From Acidobacteriaceae bacterium (GTDB taxonomy: Bacteria > Acidobacteriota > Terriglobia > Terriglobales > Acidobacteriaceae), in assembly GCA_030037705.1 (NCBI GenBank), contig JASHQE010000039.1:1-64000 (forward strand): a stretch of 64,000 nucleotides of DNA. Direction: 5' to 3'. Below, piece after piece: positions 1 to 8,176 of this stretch. Within the stretch, counting starts at the first letter, position 1. Each line of letters begins with the position of its first letter. The notes under the pieces were generated by a model that saw nothing but the letters and a program-made list of their open reading frames with translations, ran no database searches and was not told where the DNA came from. The position numbers were made by a program, and so were the translations under genes.

Positions 1-74
1 TATGGGATCATTCAGTGCAACCCCCCGGGGGACGGTGGCGGATGAGCAGGATAGCGCGCGCCGCAAATGCTGGA

Positions 75-124
75 TGCCCCAGGTCTTCCGCCGCGGCGGA
101 CCGCGGCGGAAGAGACCTGGGGCA
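75..124. repeat. Long near-perfect hairpin TGCCCCAGGTCT-TCCGCCGCGGCGGACCGCGGCGGA-AGAGACCTGGGGCA, just past the 3' end of the TonB-like gene
   Basis: Arms GCCCCAGGTCT/AGACCTGGGGC around CCGCCGCGG..CCGCGGCGG; the inner 24-mer recurs at 7828-7851. Confidence 0.75.
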
Positions 125-152
125 CCCGGCACCCGGCCGGGATGATTTTTGT

Positions 153-1562
153 CTACTCGAATGCCTGAGGGATGATGAGCAGCACTTCGACCTTGGCGAT
201 CTGGCCATCTTTGGAGGCTGGCCTGAACTTCCAGCGTTCGAGAGAATCAAGAATGAACTGCGCTTCAGGATATTGCGGCGGGAAGACGACGCTGAGTGTC
301 TCGAACCGGCCGGCGTTGTTGACGAAGCCGTGAATCATAAGGGCATCGGTAGCAAGCGAGCCGGGCGTGATATTCGGACGCACGATGCTGTAGGGCCAGG
401 GAGCATCGAGGTGAGACACCGCACCCGCACTCTTCGCTTCGGCCGCGCGTGGCAGCGAATATTGCAGGATCCAGCTCTTTTCGAGACCGACGTGCAGATA
501 GACGGTGTAGGCCATCCTGCCCTTCCACACACTGCTGATCTGGGGATACTGGTCTTCGAGCGAGGAGCCCACGATAACCGAGCCGAATTGCCCATTCACA
601 GGCAGGGAAATCATAGTCGCGGAAGGGCGGTTGCCGCCAAGAGTGCCGGCCAGTTGTGCCCCTTCGCCAGAGTGCGCTCCGGATGACTTACCGGTCCCTG
701 TGCCGCTTCCCGCCGCTTTGGTTGGTGTATCGCCGTTGCCGGGAGATGTGCCTGCTTTGGCAGGACCGGCGGCAAGCCCGGATGCGTTGGCCGCCGCTAC
801 TTGATTTACAGGGGGAAGGGCGATGGTTCCATTTTTCATCTGAACGTCAGAGAGCGACATGACCGTCGCCGCCGTGGGCGTAGCGGAGGTCTGGGTAACC
901 GTGGTTGGAGTGGTTGGGGGCTGCGGCGGGCCCTTTACTACGACGGGCGTGGTGGTGCTCGGAACGAGCAACTGCTTCAAAGAGGGCTGCGTGGCGGACG
1001 CAATGGCCACATCGTTGATGTTCGGTTCCGGAATGGGAGGCGCGAGCGTGGGATGGACAATATTGGTCTGGAGCTTCTGCGGCACGGGAGCCACGATTTT
1101 AATGACGGGAGTCTTGTCCGGAGACCAGAGCATCATTTGCGGCAGCGGCGCCTGTTGAATCAGAACCATGTTTGAACGCAGGTCAGGCTGCAAGAGCGTC
1201 TGCGGCGCAATCTTTACGTTCTGGACCGGAGGCGCCATAGGCGCCTGGGCCGACGCTTTTCCGCCAGGCGGAGTTGGATGAGGGGTCCGGTGCTGTTCGG
1301 GATAAGGCAGATCACTCGCCATGGAATGTTGAGGATCAAGATCAGGCATCTTCAGGTCGAGACGGCGGACAGCAAAGCGATCCAATGGCGCGTGGGTGAT
1401 GACTGGAGGCGTATAAAGGACTCCGAAAAAGACCAGACTCACCACTCCGACATGAACCAGTGCCGAGGCCACCATCGTGACCGGCCGGCGGTGAGTGTCA
1501 AGATGTTCTTCGAAGAGAGTGACCGTGTGGGGAGACGTCATGAACGAGTACATTCCCTCCAT
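153..1562 (-). CDS. TonB-family protein (N-terminal TM, Pro/Thr-rich linker, TonB C-terminal-like domain)
   Basis: 469 aa ORF; C-term ALMIHGFVNNAGRFETLSVVFPPQYPEAQFILDSLERWKFRPASKDGQ. Confidence 0.75.
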   Translation of the reverse strand: MEGMYSFMTSPHTVTLFEEHLDTHRRPVTMVASALVHVGVVSLVFFGVLYTPPVITHAPLDRFAVRRLDLKMPDLDPQHSMASDLPYPEQHRTPHPTPPGGKASAQAPMAPPVQNVKIAPQTLLQPDLRSNMVLIQQAPLPQMMLWSPDKTPVIKIVAPVPQKLQTNIVHPTLAPPIPEPNINDVAIASATQPSLKQLLVPSTTTPVVVKGPPQPPTTPTTVTQTSATPTAATVMSLSDVQMKNGTIALPPVNQVAAANASGLAAGPAKAGTSPGNGDTPTKAAGSGTGTGKSSGAHSGEGAQLAGTLGGNRPSATMISLPVNGQFGSVIVGSSLEDQYPQISSVWKGRMAYTVYLHVGLEKSWILQYSLPRAAEAKSAGAVSHLDAPWPYSIVRPNITPGSLATDALMIHGFVNNAGRFETLSVVFPPQYPEAQFILDSLERWKFRPASKDGQIAKVEVLLIIPQAFE

Positions 1563-2141
1563 TGCCGCGCTGGCCGTGTCATCAAAGAAATAACTGCCTT
1601 CAACTGTTATCGGGCCCGGACCACCGCAGCAAAAGAGATACCGTTAAGACCGCATTTCTGCAGATCCAGAGTTGTCGCGCCTAAGGCTTGCTTCGGCCGC
1701 CACCCGTTTCAGCCAGCGACAGAAGTCAACGCTGGGGCCCCCGGGTAATTGAGGTTCAGGATTCCGAGGGATGGTTACTTTGGGGTTGCAGTTGAACTCA
1801 ATTGTACGTCGCATTGTACGCCGTATGATGAAGTCCGTATTTCCCGAAATCCGCCTGCACCCGATTGCAGTATGCCATTCTAGGAACGATTTGCGGTAGA
1901 TTCCACATCGCCTATTCGAGTCATTGGTCGTAGCACTTTAGATACCCCGGAAAATCCAAAAAAGCGAAATCAAGCGATTGCAGGAATGTACGAACGGATA
2001 TACTGAAGTAACACGACCCCTCTTTTGGCTCGATGGCGACACGTTCTCCCAGTGCAGCCGATTACTGGGTACACGTAAATCCGGATGGGGCACAGAAAGG
2101 TGGAGCTGGCGGCTCGTGGCCAGCTCAGAGCACGCTGAGAG

Positions 2142-2972
2142 ATGAACCGAAGACTGCTTACGATCCTTCTCGTCGCATTCGTGGTAGCCAGTGGATGTAC
2201 CTTTCTGGTCTATCGAATTCTAGGTCATATGATCGTGGCATCGAAGCCGATTCCTACCACGCGTGTGGTAGCTGCGGCGACCGACATCAAGTTGGGAACG
2301 GTGCTTACCGCCTCGGATCTGACCACTACGGAGATTGCGGGTACGACGCCTAAGGGCGCCATCCTGAAGCCGGAGACGGTGGTCGGCCGTGGAGTGATCG
2401 CCGATATTTATCAGGGCGAGCCGATCCTGGAGAGCCGTCTGGCGCCGGCGGGTTCGGGCGGCGGGCTGGCGGCGACGATCCCGCAAGGCATGCGAGCCTG
2501 CGCGGTGAGAGTCGATGAGGTTGTGGGCGTAGCCGGATTCGTGACGCCCGGCATGCGTGTTGACGTTTTGGCCTCTGGCACTCCGCCGAACGCAACGGCG
2601 CAAGGCACGATGACGAAGACGATCCTGCAGAATATCGAGGTCCTCTCGGCGGGAACGGATATCCAGAAGGATGCCGCGGGCAAACCGCAACAGGTTCAGG
2701 TAGTGAATCTGCTGGTGACGCCGGAGCAGGCGGAGCAGTTAAGCCTGGCGAGCGGTCAGCTGAAGATTCAACTTGTGCTGCGCAATCCGCTCGATACGAA
2801 GGTGGCGCCGGTGCCTAACACGGCTATGGGAACCTTGTTCGGGGATCAAAGCGCCGCGCCCCAGCAGCGGCGGATCGTGGCAAGGGCCGCACCCAAGCCT
2901 CCGCAATATTCGATTCAGGTGATCAACGGATCGAGTTCCAGCGAACAAAAATTTCCGGAGGCACTGCATTGA
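2142..2972 (+). CDS. cpaB: Flp pilus assembly protein CpaB (SAF domain)
   Basis: N-terminal TM, IPTTRVVAAATDIKLGTVLTASDL, GMRACAVRVDEVVGVAGFVTPGMRVDVL. Confidence 0.9.
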   Translation: MNRRLLTILLVAFVVASGCTFLVYRILGHMIVASKPIPTTRVVAAATDIKLGTVLTASDLTTTEIAGTTPKGAILKPETVVGRGVIADIYQGEPILESRLAPAGSGGGLAATIPQGMRACAVRVDEVVGVAGFVTPGMRVDVLASGTPPNATAQGTMTKTILQNIEVLSAGTDIQKDAAGKPQQVQVVNLLVTPEQAEQLSLASGQLKIQLVLRNPLDTKVAPVPNTAMGTLFGDQSAAPQQRRIVARAAPKPPQYSIQVINGSSSSEQKFPEALH

Positions 2973-4555
2973 GAGTCAGGACTCTAATTGCGATCGCGTG
3001 TTTCAGCGCAGTGGGTTTGATCTTTTACGCAGGGCAGGGCGTTCAAGCTCAAAGCGCACCTTCTCCCCTGGCGGCTACCCCTTCTCAAGATTCGACGAAC
3101 GACTTATCTGTGACTGTGGGCAAGACGGTGCTGGTGGACTGTGCGCAGCGCATTGCGCGTGTGGCGCTGGGGCTTGGTGATATCGCCCAAGCGAGCGCCG
3201 TAAGCCCCACCGAGATCATGGTGAACGGCAAAGCCCCCGGCGAAACCAGCCTGATCATCTGGGACATTCACGGGGGAAGGCAGTTTTTCAATGTGACGGT
3301 GCGGCCAATGCCGACCCTTTCGAGCGACAGTCTGGACGCGGTGCGGCGTGAGCTGAAAACCGAGTTGCCGGGAGATACGATCAAAGTAAGCTATGACAAT
3401 AACACTGTCTTTCTACGCGGAGATGTAAAAGATCTGACCAGCTCCCGCCGCGCGGTCGAGATCGCCTCTACCGCAGGCAAGGTGGTGAACCTGTTGGATG
3501 TGGATGTGCCCTCGTCCGATCCGCAGATCCTGCTCAAGGTGCGTTTTTGCAGCGTGGCCCGCAGCCTGGAAAAGCAGATGGGCATCAATCTCTTCAATCT
3601 TGGCGCCGGCAACTTCATCGGCGGCGTGGCTACCGGTCAGTACAGTCCACCGTCTCTTGCGGGAGGTTCCACTGCGTCGAGCTCGACGGGAGTTTCCGGA
3701 ACGATCGGCTCGGCGACCATCTCGAATGACTTGAATCTCCTTGCATTCGTTCCCGGCGTCGATTTGGGCGCAACCATCCAGGCGCTTGAGACCAAGGGCT
3801 TGGTGGAAACTCTTGCGGAGCCCAATCTGCTGGCGACGAACGGCCATGAAGCCAGCTTTCTGGCCGGCGGCGAGTTCCCGTATCCCGTCGTTCAAGGCAC
3901 ATCGTCCGGCTCGACTGCGGTAACCATTGAGTTCAAGGAGTATGGAATCCGGCTCAACTTCATTCCTACCATCACGCCACGCGAAACCATCCGGCTGCAG
4001 GTGGCGCCGGAGGTAAGCTCACTCGACACCACAAACGAGGTCGATATCTCCGGGTTCGAGGTTCCCGGGATCACCACGCGCAGAGTGAATACGGAAGTGG
4101 AGCTGCGCGATGGGCAGAGCTTCGTGATCGGCGGCCTGCTGGACAAGGAAGAGACCGAGACGTTCGAAAAGATTCCCTTCCTCGGCGATGTTCCGATCCT
4201 GGGCAAGCTCTTCCAATCGATGACCCGGACGAAGAACGATACCGAACTGATCGTGATCGTCACGCCGGAGATCGTGGCGCCGATACCGGCCGGGCAGCCG
4301 TTGCCGAGCCTGAAGTATCCAGTTGCGTTCCTGCCGCCCAACTCCAATATCCCGATGAACACTCCGGATGCCAAGACGCCGGAAAATACGCCGCCGACGC
4401 CGTCGACGAGCATCCCGATCGAGACGCTCATCGACAGTATGAAGCCGGAGAGGCCGCTGATCATCGAAAGCGGCACCGGCGGATTCGGAGCGGGAGGCCA
4501 AACGATCAATGCGCCTACTCCGAGCGCCCCAGCGGCATCCAGTGCTCCGCAATAG
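2969..4555 (+). CDS. cpaC: Tad/Flp pilus secretin CpaC/RcpA
   Basis: C-terminal secretin motif VELRDGQSFVIGGLLDKEETETFEKIPFLGDVPILGKLF; start overlaps cpaB stop (ATGA-type). Confidence 0.92.
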   Translation: MRVRTLIAIACFSAVGLIFYAGQGVQAQSAPSPLAATPSQDSTNDLSVTVGKTVLVDCAQRIARVALGLGDIAQASAVSPTEIMVNGKAPGETSLIIWDIHGGRQFFNVTVRPMPTLSSDSLDAVRRELKTELPGDTIKVSYDNNTVFLRGDVKDLTSSRRAVEIASTAGKVVNLLDVDVPSSDPQILLKVRFCSVARSLEKQMGINLFNLGAGNFIGGVATGQYSPPSLAGGSTASSSTGVSGTIGSATISNDLNLLAFVPGVDLGATIQALETKGLVETLAEPNLLATNGHEASFLAGGEFPYPVVQGTSSGSTAVTIEFKEYGIRLNFIPTITPRETIRLQVAPEVSSLDTTNEVDISGFEVPGITTRRVNTEVELRDGQSFVIGGLLDKEETETFEKIPFLGDVPILGKLFQSMTRTKNDTELIVIVTPEIVAPIPAGQPLPSLKYPVAFLPPNSNIPMNTPDAKTPENTPPTPSTSIPIETLIDSMKPERPLIIESGTGGFGAGGQTINAPTPSAPAASSAPQ

Positions 4556-4591
4556 CTTCTGTCCAAGCAGCGGGCAATCTGAGGGAAATGG

Positions 4592-5056
4592 ATGAGCCTG
4601 CTGCGACAGATCGTGGAAGGATTGCGGAAGTTCCTTGTTCCGCCGGCTGTGGAGATTCCGGCCGACCTGCTGAAGGTCGTGAATGTTACACGCGGCACTG
4701 TGGTGGCCACGCATCTCGAGGTGGCCCACAGCGGGGCAAAACGCAGAAAAGGGCTGCTCGGACGCGACCGCCTCAATGTGGGCGAAGGGCTCTGGATTAT
4801 TCCGTGCGAGTCAGTGCACACCTTCTTTATGCGGTTTCCGATCGATCTTGTCTATCTGGATCGCGAGAACCGTGTCAGGAAAGTCAGGAGCAGAGTCGGC
4901 GTTTGGCGGATATCAATCTGTTTGACCGCACACTCGGTGCTGGAGCTTGCCGCAGGCGCGGTTGACGGTACACAGACCCGGCAAGGCGATATGCTCGAAT
5001 TTACGCCCGCCGCACCCACTCCTGGAGCTGGTTGCATAAATGGTCTGGTCAGGTAA
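4592..5056 (+). CDS. DUF192 family protein
   Basis: HSGAKRRKGLLGRDRLNVGEGLWIIPCESVHTFFMRFPIDLVYLD; 3' end lies inside a repeat element. Confidence 0.85.
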   Translation: MSLLRQIVEGLRKFLVPPAVEIPADLLKVVNVTRGTVVATHLEVAHSGAKRRKGLLGRDRLNVGEGLWIIPCESVHTFFMRFPIDLVYLDRENRVRKVRSRVGVWRISICLTAHSVLELAAGAVDGTQTRQGDMLEFTPAAPTPGAGCINGLVR

Positions 5057-5157
5057 AGAAACTTCCCTCAGGGGCTAAAGCCCCAGTGTTCATGAGGCTT
5101 TTGCGGCACGACTAAAGTCGTGCCCTGTTACGAAACCATTTATGCAACGAGTTCTAG
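5022..5157. mobile_element. MITE-like element A: 23-bp TIR CTrGArCTsGTTGCATAAATGGT (20/23) around two CTAAAG-loop hairpins
   Basis: Perfect 14-bp inverted repeat GTTGCATAAATGGT (5031-5044)/ACCATTTATGCAAC (5135-5148); internal GGGGCTAAAGCCCC and GGCACGACTAAAGTCGTGCC. Confidence 0.75.
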
Positions 5158-6356
5158 TCCGGTATAGGCAAGGCGATGGGAATCTCCTCCACGGCGGTGC
5201 GTTTGCCGGCAGAGGAGCGCGCGAAGAAATACCAAAAAAGCAACGCAGGTGCTGTCCAGAGATAATAGACGCTGGTGATGCGAACCCACACGGTTTCTAA
5301 CCCGACCGCGGCGAGCATACCGACTGCAACGACAATCAGGTAACGTCTGCGAGTGGTGTACGCTCCGTGCAGTACAGCAGGTATCGCAATGCTCTGGTCG
5401 TAAAGAAACGAATACGGTGCAGCGACAAGCGATATGAGCACAAGCGGCGCACCATTTTCCAGCCAATTCCATGTGTAGCGGCGGCGCCAGAAGAACCAGA
5501 GCGCCCAAACGCTGGCGATGGCGGCGGGCAGGTATTGCAGCCAGACGAGCCGTTTGCCGATAGCGAAGCGGAACACATCACTGAGGCAGGGGACGAACTC
5601 CTGCACAACGTCTGGCGAGCGCATCAACTGCAGATAGCTATGGAATGCGGAAGGATCGATCCACATACTGAGTGCGCAGCTCGCCGCCATGGCAACTGCC
5701 GCTCCAGCCAGCACCTTATAACTGCGAGTGAAGATGATCCAGGCGAGCAGGACGGCGGCGAAGGGAAACAGCAGATGCGGTTTTACCGTGCACAGCCAGA
5801 GTGAAGCGCCAGCCGCAAAGGGATGAGTGAGGTGATAGTAGAGGAACAGGGTCAAACCCAGCAGGACGAAAAGAGAGGTTTGGCCCATGGTAAGGCAGAT
5901 GAGGGCCGGCGTGAAACACAGGCTTAACCAGTGAATGGAATTAGGAGGTGAGCCGTGCATCTTGTGGATCAGGCGTATGGGCACCAGAAAACACGTGAGC
6001 AAAACCAGCGACCAGAAGGTGGCCGCGATACGAACCTTACAAAATCCCAGCGGAAAGGCCAGCGGCAAGGTCCACGGCGGATTGCGCATGACGAGAACGC
6101 CATCGACTGTAAAACCGGAGGAGTGCTCGACGCGGGAGACTGCGCTCCCATCATAGGGATTGGCATGGTTCACGAGCTGGCGGCCTGCTGCATAATAAGC
6201 AACGAAGTCGCGGGTGCCAGCCATTTTAAGTGCGAAAGGCACAGTGCAAAGGAACAGCGCAGTAATGGCGAGAACCAGGCCGCTGAAGAGCGCAATCGAC
6301 ATATCCGCCAGATCATAACGGGGCTTCGTCGCGGATGGACTCGTACTTGTCGCCAT
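5154..6356 (-). CDS. Glycosyltransferase family 87 / DUF2029-like integral membrane protein
   Basis: 400 aa multi-TM; MAGTRDFVAYYAAGRQLVNHANPYD near N-term. Confidence 0.75.
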   Translation of the reverse strand: MATSTSPSATKPRYDLADMSIALFSGLVLAITALFLCTVPFALKMAGTRDFVAYYAAGRQLVNHANPYDGSAVSRVEHSSGFTVDGVLVMRNPPWTLPLAFPLGFCKVRIAATFWSLVLLTCFLVPIRLIHKMHGSPPNSIHWLSLCFTPALICLTMGQTSLFVLLGLTLFLYYHLTHPFAAGASLWLCTVKPHLLFPFAAVLLAWIIFTRSYKVLAGAAVAMAASCALSMWIDPSAFHSYLQLMRSPDVVQEFVPCLSDVFRFAIGKRLVWLQYLPAAIASVWALWFFWRRRYTWNWLENGAPLVLISLVAAPYSFLYDQSIAIPAVLHGAYTTRRRYLIVVAVGMLAAVGLETVWVRITSVYYLWTAPALLFWYFFARSSAGKRTAVEEIPIALPIPD

Positions 6357-6445
6357 GCTGGATATTGTACTTATGGAATGGCCGCCGCCGATTCACACAG
6401 GTATCACGTCGCAATAACACTTCAGTGGCATACACCTTCAGGGCA

Positions 6446-6495
6446 TGTATACGACGCGCTCAGGACGCGGAAGCAAGTGTAAACACGCGTATACA
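6446..6495 (+). promoter_or_regulatory. Candidate upstream activator site: inverted repeat TGTATACG-N34-CGTATACA
   Basis: Perfect 8-bp arms 6446-6453 and 6488-6495, ~75 bp upstream of the sigma-54-like promoter. Confidence 0.4.
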
Positions 6496-6570
6496 GCATG
6501 GACGGGCAGTCATTCGTCAGAGGTCTTACTAAGTGCTTCATTCTAATCTGTGTCAGATTGTTGACGCGAT

Positions 6571-6586
6571 TGGCACGCCAGGTGCA
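6571..6586 (+). promoter_or_regulatory. Sigma-54 (-24/-12) promoter TTGGCACGCCAGGTGCA upstream of Flp pilin 1
   Basis: TGGCACG-N4-GTGCA with correct GG-N10-GC spacing. Confidence 0.8.
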
Positions 6587-6640
6587 AAGACAAAGGTGCC
6601 CCGGCTGAGGCTGGGAAATTGAAAACTGGAGAGAATACAC

Positions 6641-6826
6641 ATGAATAACCTCTTTTTGAAGATGTACGTGAAGGCCCAGGACCTGATGAGCCGTGAGGAA
6701 GGTCAGGATCTGGTTGAGTACGCTCTGCTCATCACCCTGGTTGCGCTGGCTGCAGTAAGCGGCATTCAGGGCGTTGCCTCGGCCATCAACGGCGTGTTTT
6801 CGAAGATCAGCACTACGCTGGTGTAG
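6641..6826 (+). CDS. flp: Flp-family type IVb pilin 1
   Basis: 61 aa; EEGQDLVEYALLITLVALAAV hydrophobic N-helix. Confidence 0.9.
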   Translation: MNNLFLKMYVKAQDLMSREEGQDLVEYALLITLVALAAVSGIQGVASAINGVFSKISTTLV

Positions 6827-6878
6827 TCACTGGCGGAAGTCTTCAAGTCATCGCACCCAGTACCTCAGCTCCGTTGCG

Positions 6879-6920
6879 GGAGAGTATTGAGGTCCGGATC
6901 ACACGGACACAGTACTCTCC
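6879..6920 (+). other. Inter-pilin stem-loop GGAGAGTA..GTCCG..CGGAC..TACTCTCC
   Basis: Two coaxial perfect stems (8 bp and 5 bp) between the two pilin genes; no poly-U tract. Confidence 0.5.
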
Positions 6921-7076
6921 TTGCAAGGTTAACCTTAGAGGAGAATCGAGCAAGCAGCGATTATGCGATCTGAATGGATCGCGAATCGGGAGGTTGCACG
7001 AATTTGCTCCCGAAGACTAGAACTGACACAGCACCCCTAGCCGCGTTGAAGCCAGATCAAAGATGGAGAACCGGAG

Positions 7077-7262
7077 ATGCACGATCAGTTCTTAAGGCTG
7101 CAGCTTAAGTTCCGGGAATTGATGCTTGGCGAGGATGGCCAGGATTTGGTGGAATATGGCCTTATCGTCACGGCAATTGCCTTGGCAGCACTCGGCGGCA
7201 TACAACACTTTGCTTCCGCAGTCGTTACGCTTTTCACAAATATCGATAGCTCCCTCGCATAA
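7077..7262 (+). CDS. flp: Flp-family type IVb pilin 2
   Basis: 61 aa; GEDGQDLVEYGLIVTAIALAALGG. Confidence 0.9.
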   Translation: MHDQFLRLQLKFRELMLGEDGQDLVEYGLIVTAIALAALGGIQHFASAVVTLFTNIDSSLA

Positions 7263-7595
7263 ATTTCCACATCTCTCGCCGATTCATTCATGTTTAGGAA
7301 AATCAGGGTAAATGGGCGATCATGCGTTGCCGATGGGGCAAACTTGCAATCACACCCTGAAAATGAATCGACACGCTGCGCTTTCTGCGTCTGAAAGCAA
7401 GGGCGCGCTTCGGGTGATCGAATGCGCCCTTGCGGAGATTGTCGCGGCTTCCTTTGCATGACCCACGCATCCGCTTTATCGTAATCACTATCTGCATCAT
7501 GATGGCCGTCATGCGGGTCTTTGCGCGGCCGCCTCATGTTGTGTCGCCGGAACTGCCGGCAAATACTGGAATTGCAGATGATGGGGGCCGGAGCA

Positions 7596-7731
7596 CTAGT
7601 GTGGTGAGTCAGAAGTTCATAACATAAGTCGAAGTCCCGAACCGCAGATCCTTCGACTCCGGTCGCCGCGGCGACCTCCGCTCAGGATGACAGCGGCAAT
7701 TATGTTGCGAATTTAAGACTCAGAACACTAG
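7596..7731. mobile_element. MITE-like element B: CTAG-bounded, imperfect TIRs (27/35)
   Basis: GCACTAGTGTGGTGAGTCAGAAGTTCATAACATAA (7593-7627) vs reverse complement of 7700-7734; CTAG at both ends. Confidence 0.7.
7640..7693. repeat. Dispersed repeat AACCGCAGATCCTTCGACT-[CCGGTCGCCGCGGCGACC]-TCCGCTCAGGATGACAG, copy 1
   Basis: Shares flanks with the repeat at 7808-7869; internal GC palindrome differs. Confidence 0.75.
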
Positions 7732-7924
7732 GGCGTATCGGCATATAGCCTGATAACCTATGGGCAAAACGAGCAAGTTTTCCATTGAATGCGTGGAGCA
7801 CGAAGCGAACCGCAGATGTTTCGACTCTCCGCCGCGGCGGACCGCGGCGGACTTCGCTCAACATGACAGTGCTTGAGTTGCTTTTCAGCAACTTAGAGTT
7901 GGTCTATATGCCGATACAGCCTAG
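7728..7924. mobile_element. MITE-like element C: CTAG-bounded, TIR CTAGGssGTATCGGCATATAG (19/21)
   Basis: GTATCGGCATATAG (7735-7748) is the perfect reverse complement of CTATATGCCGATAC (7904-7917); CTAG at 7728-7731 and 7921-7924. Confidence 0.75.
7808..7869. repeat. Dispersed repeat AACCGCAGATGTTTCGACTC-[TCCGCCGCGGCGGACCGCGGCGGA]-CTTCGCTCAACATGACAG, copy 2
   Basis: Same flanks as copy 1; its 24-bp core is identical to 87-110. Confidence 0.75.
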
Positions 7925-8176
7925 GACGAGGAGCGGGCCGCCTACAATGCTCCGGATATCGATAATTCCAAAGTCGTATGGGCAAGAGAGATAGGCGCCA
8001 GGGATAATATGGAGTTAATCCACGACTATGCTGGCCGGAAGGTGTGGCTGGTTGAGCCGGACATGGTTCCGGCCAGGGTCTCGTCCTATCCCATACTCAG
8101 CCATGGAGAAGTATCGGCGCATGAAGCCGATAGCTGGAAGAGGGCGCGGGAAGGAATGCAGGAGTTCGAGCCATGA
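7925..8176 (+). pseudogene. 5'-truncated remnant (83 codons), C-terminal end of a probable membrane glycosyltransferase
   Basis: Open frame ERAAYNAPDIDNSKVVWAREIGARDNMELIHDYAGRKVWLVEPDMVPARVSSYPILSHGEVSAHEADSWKRAREGMQEFEP*; in-frame TAG at 7922-7924 inside element C border; stop overlaps next gene start (ATGA). Confidence 0.6.

Noticed and set aside
6993-7010. TTGCACGAATTTGCTC as a sigma-54 promoter for pilin 2
   Set aside because: Lacks the GG of the -24 element and spacing is off by one.
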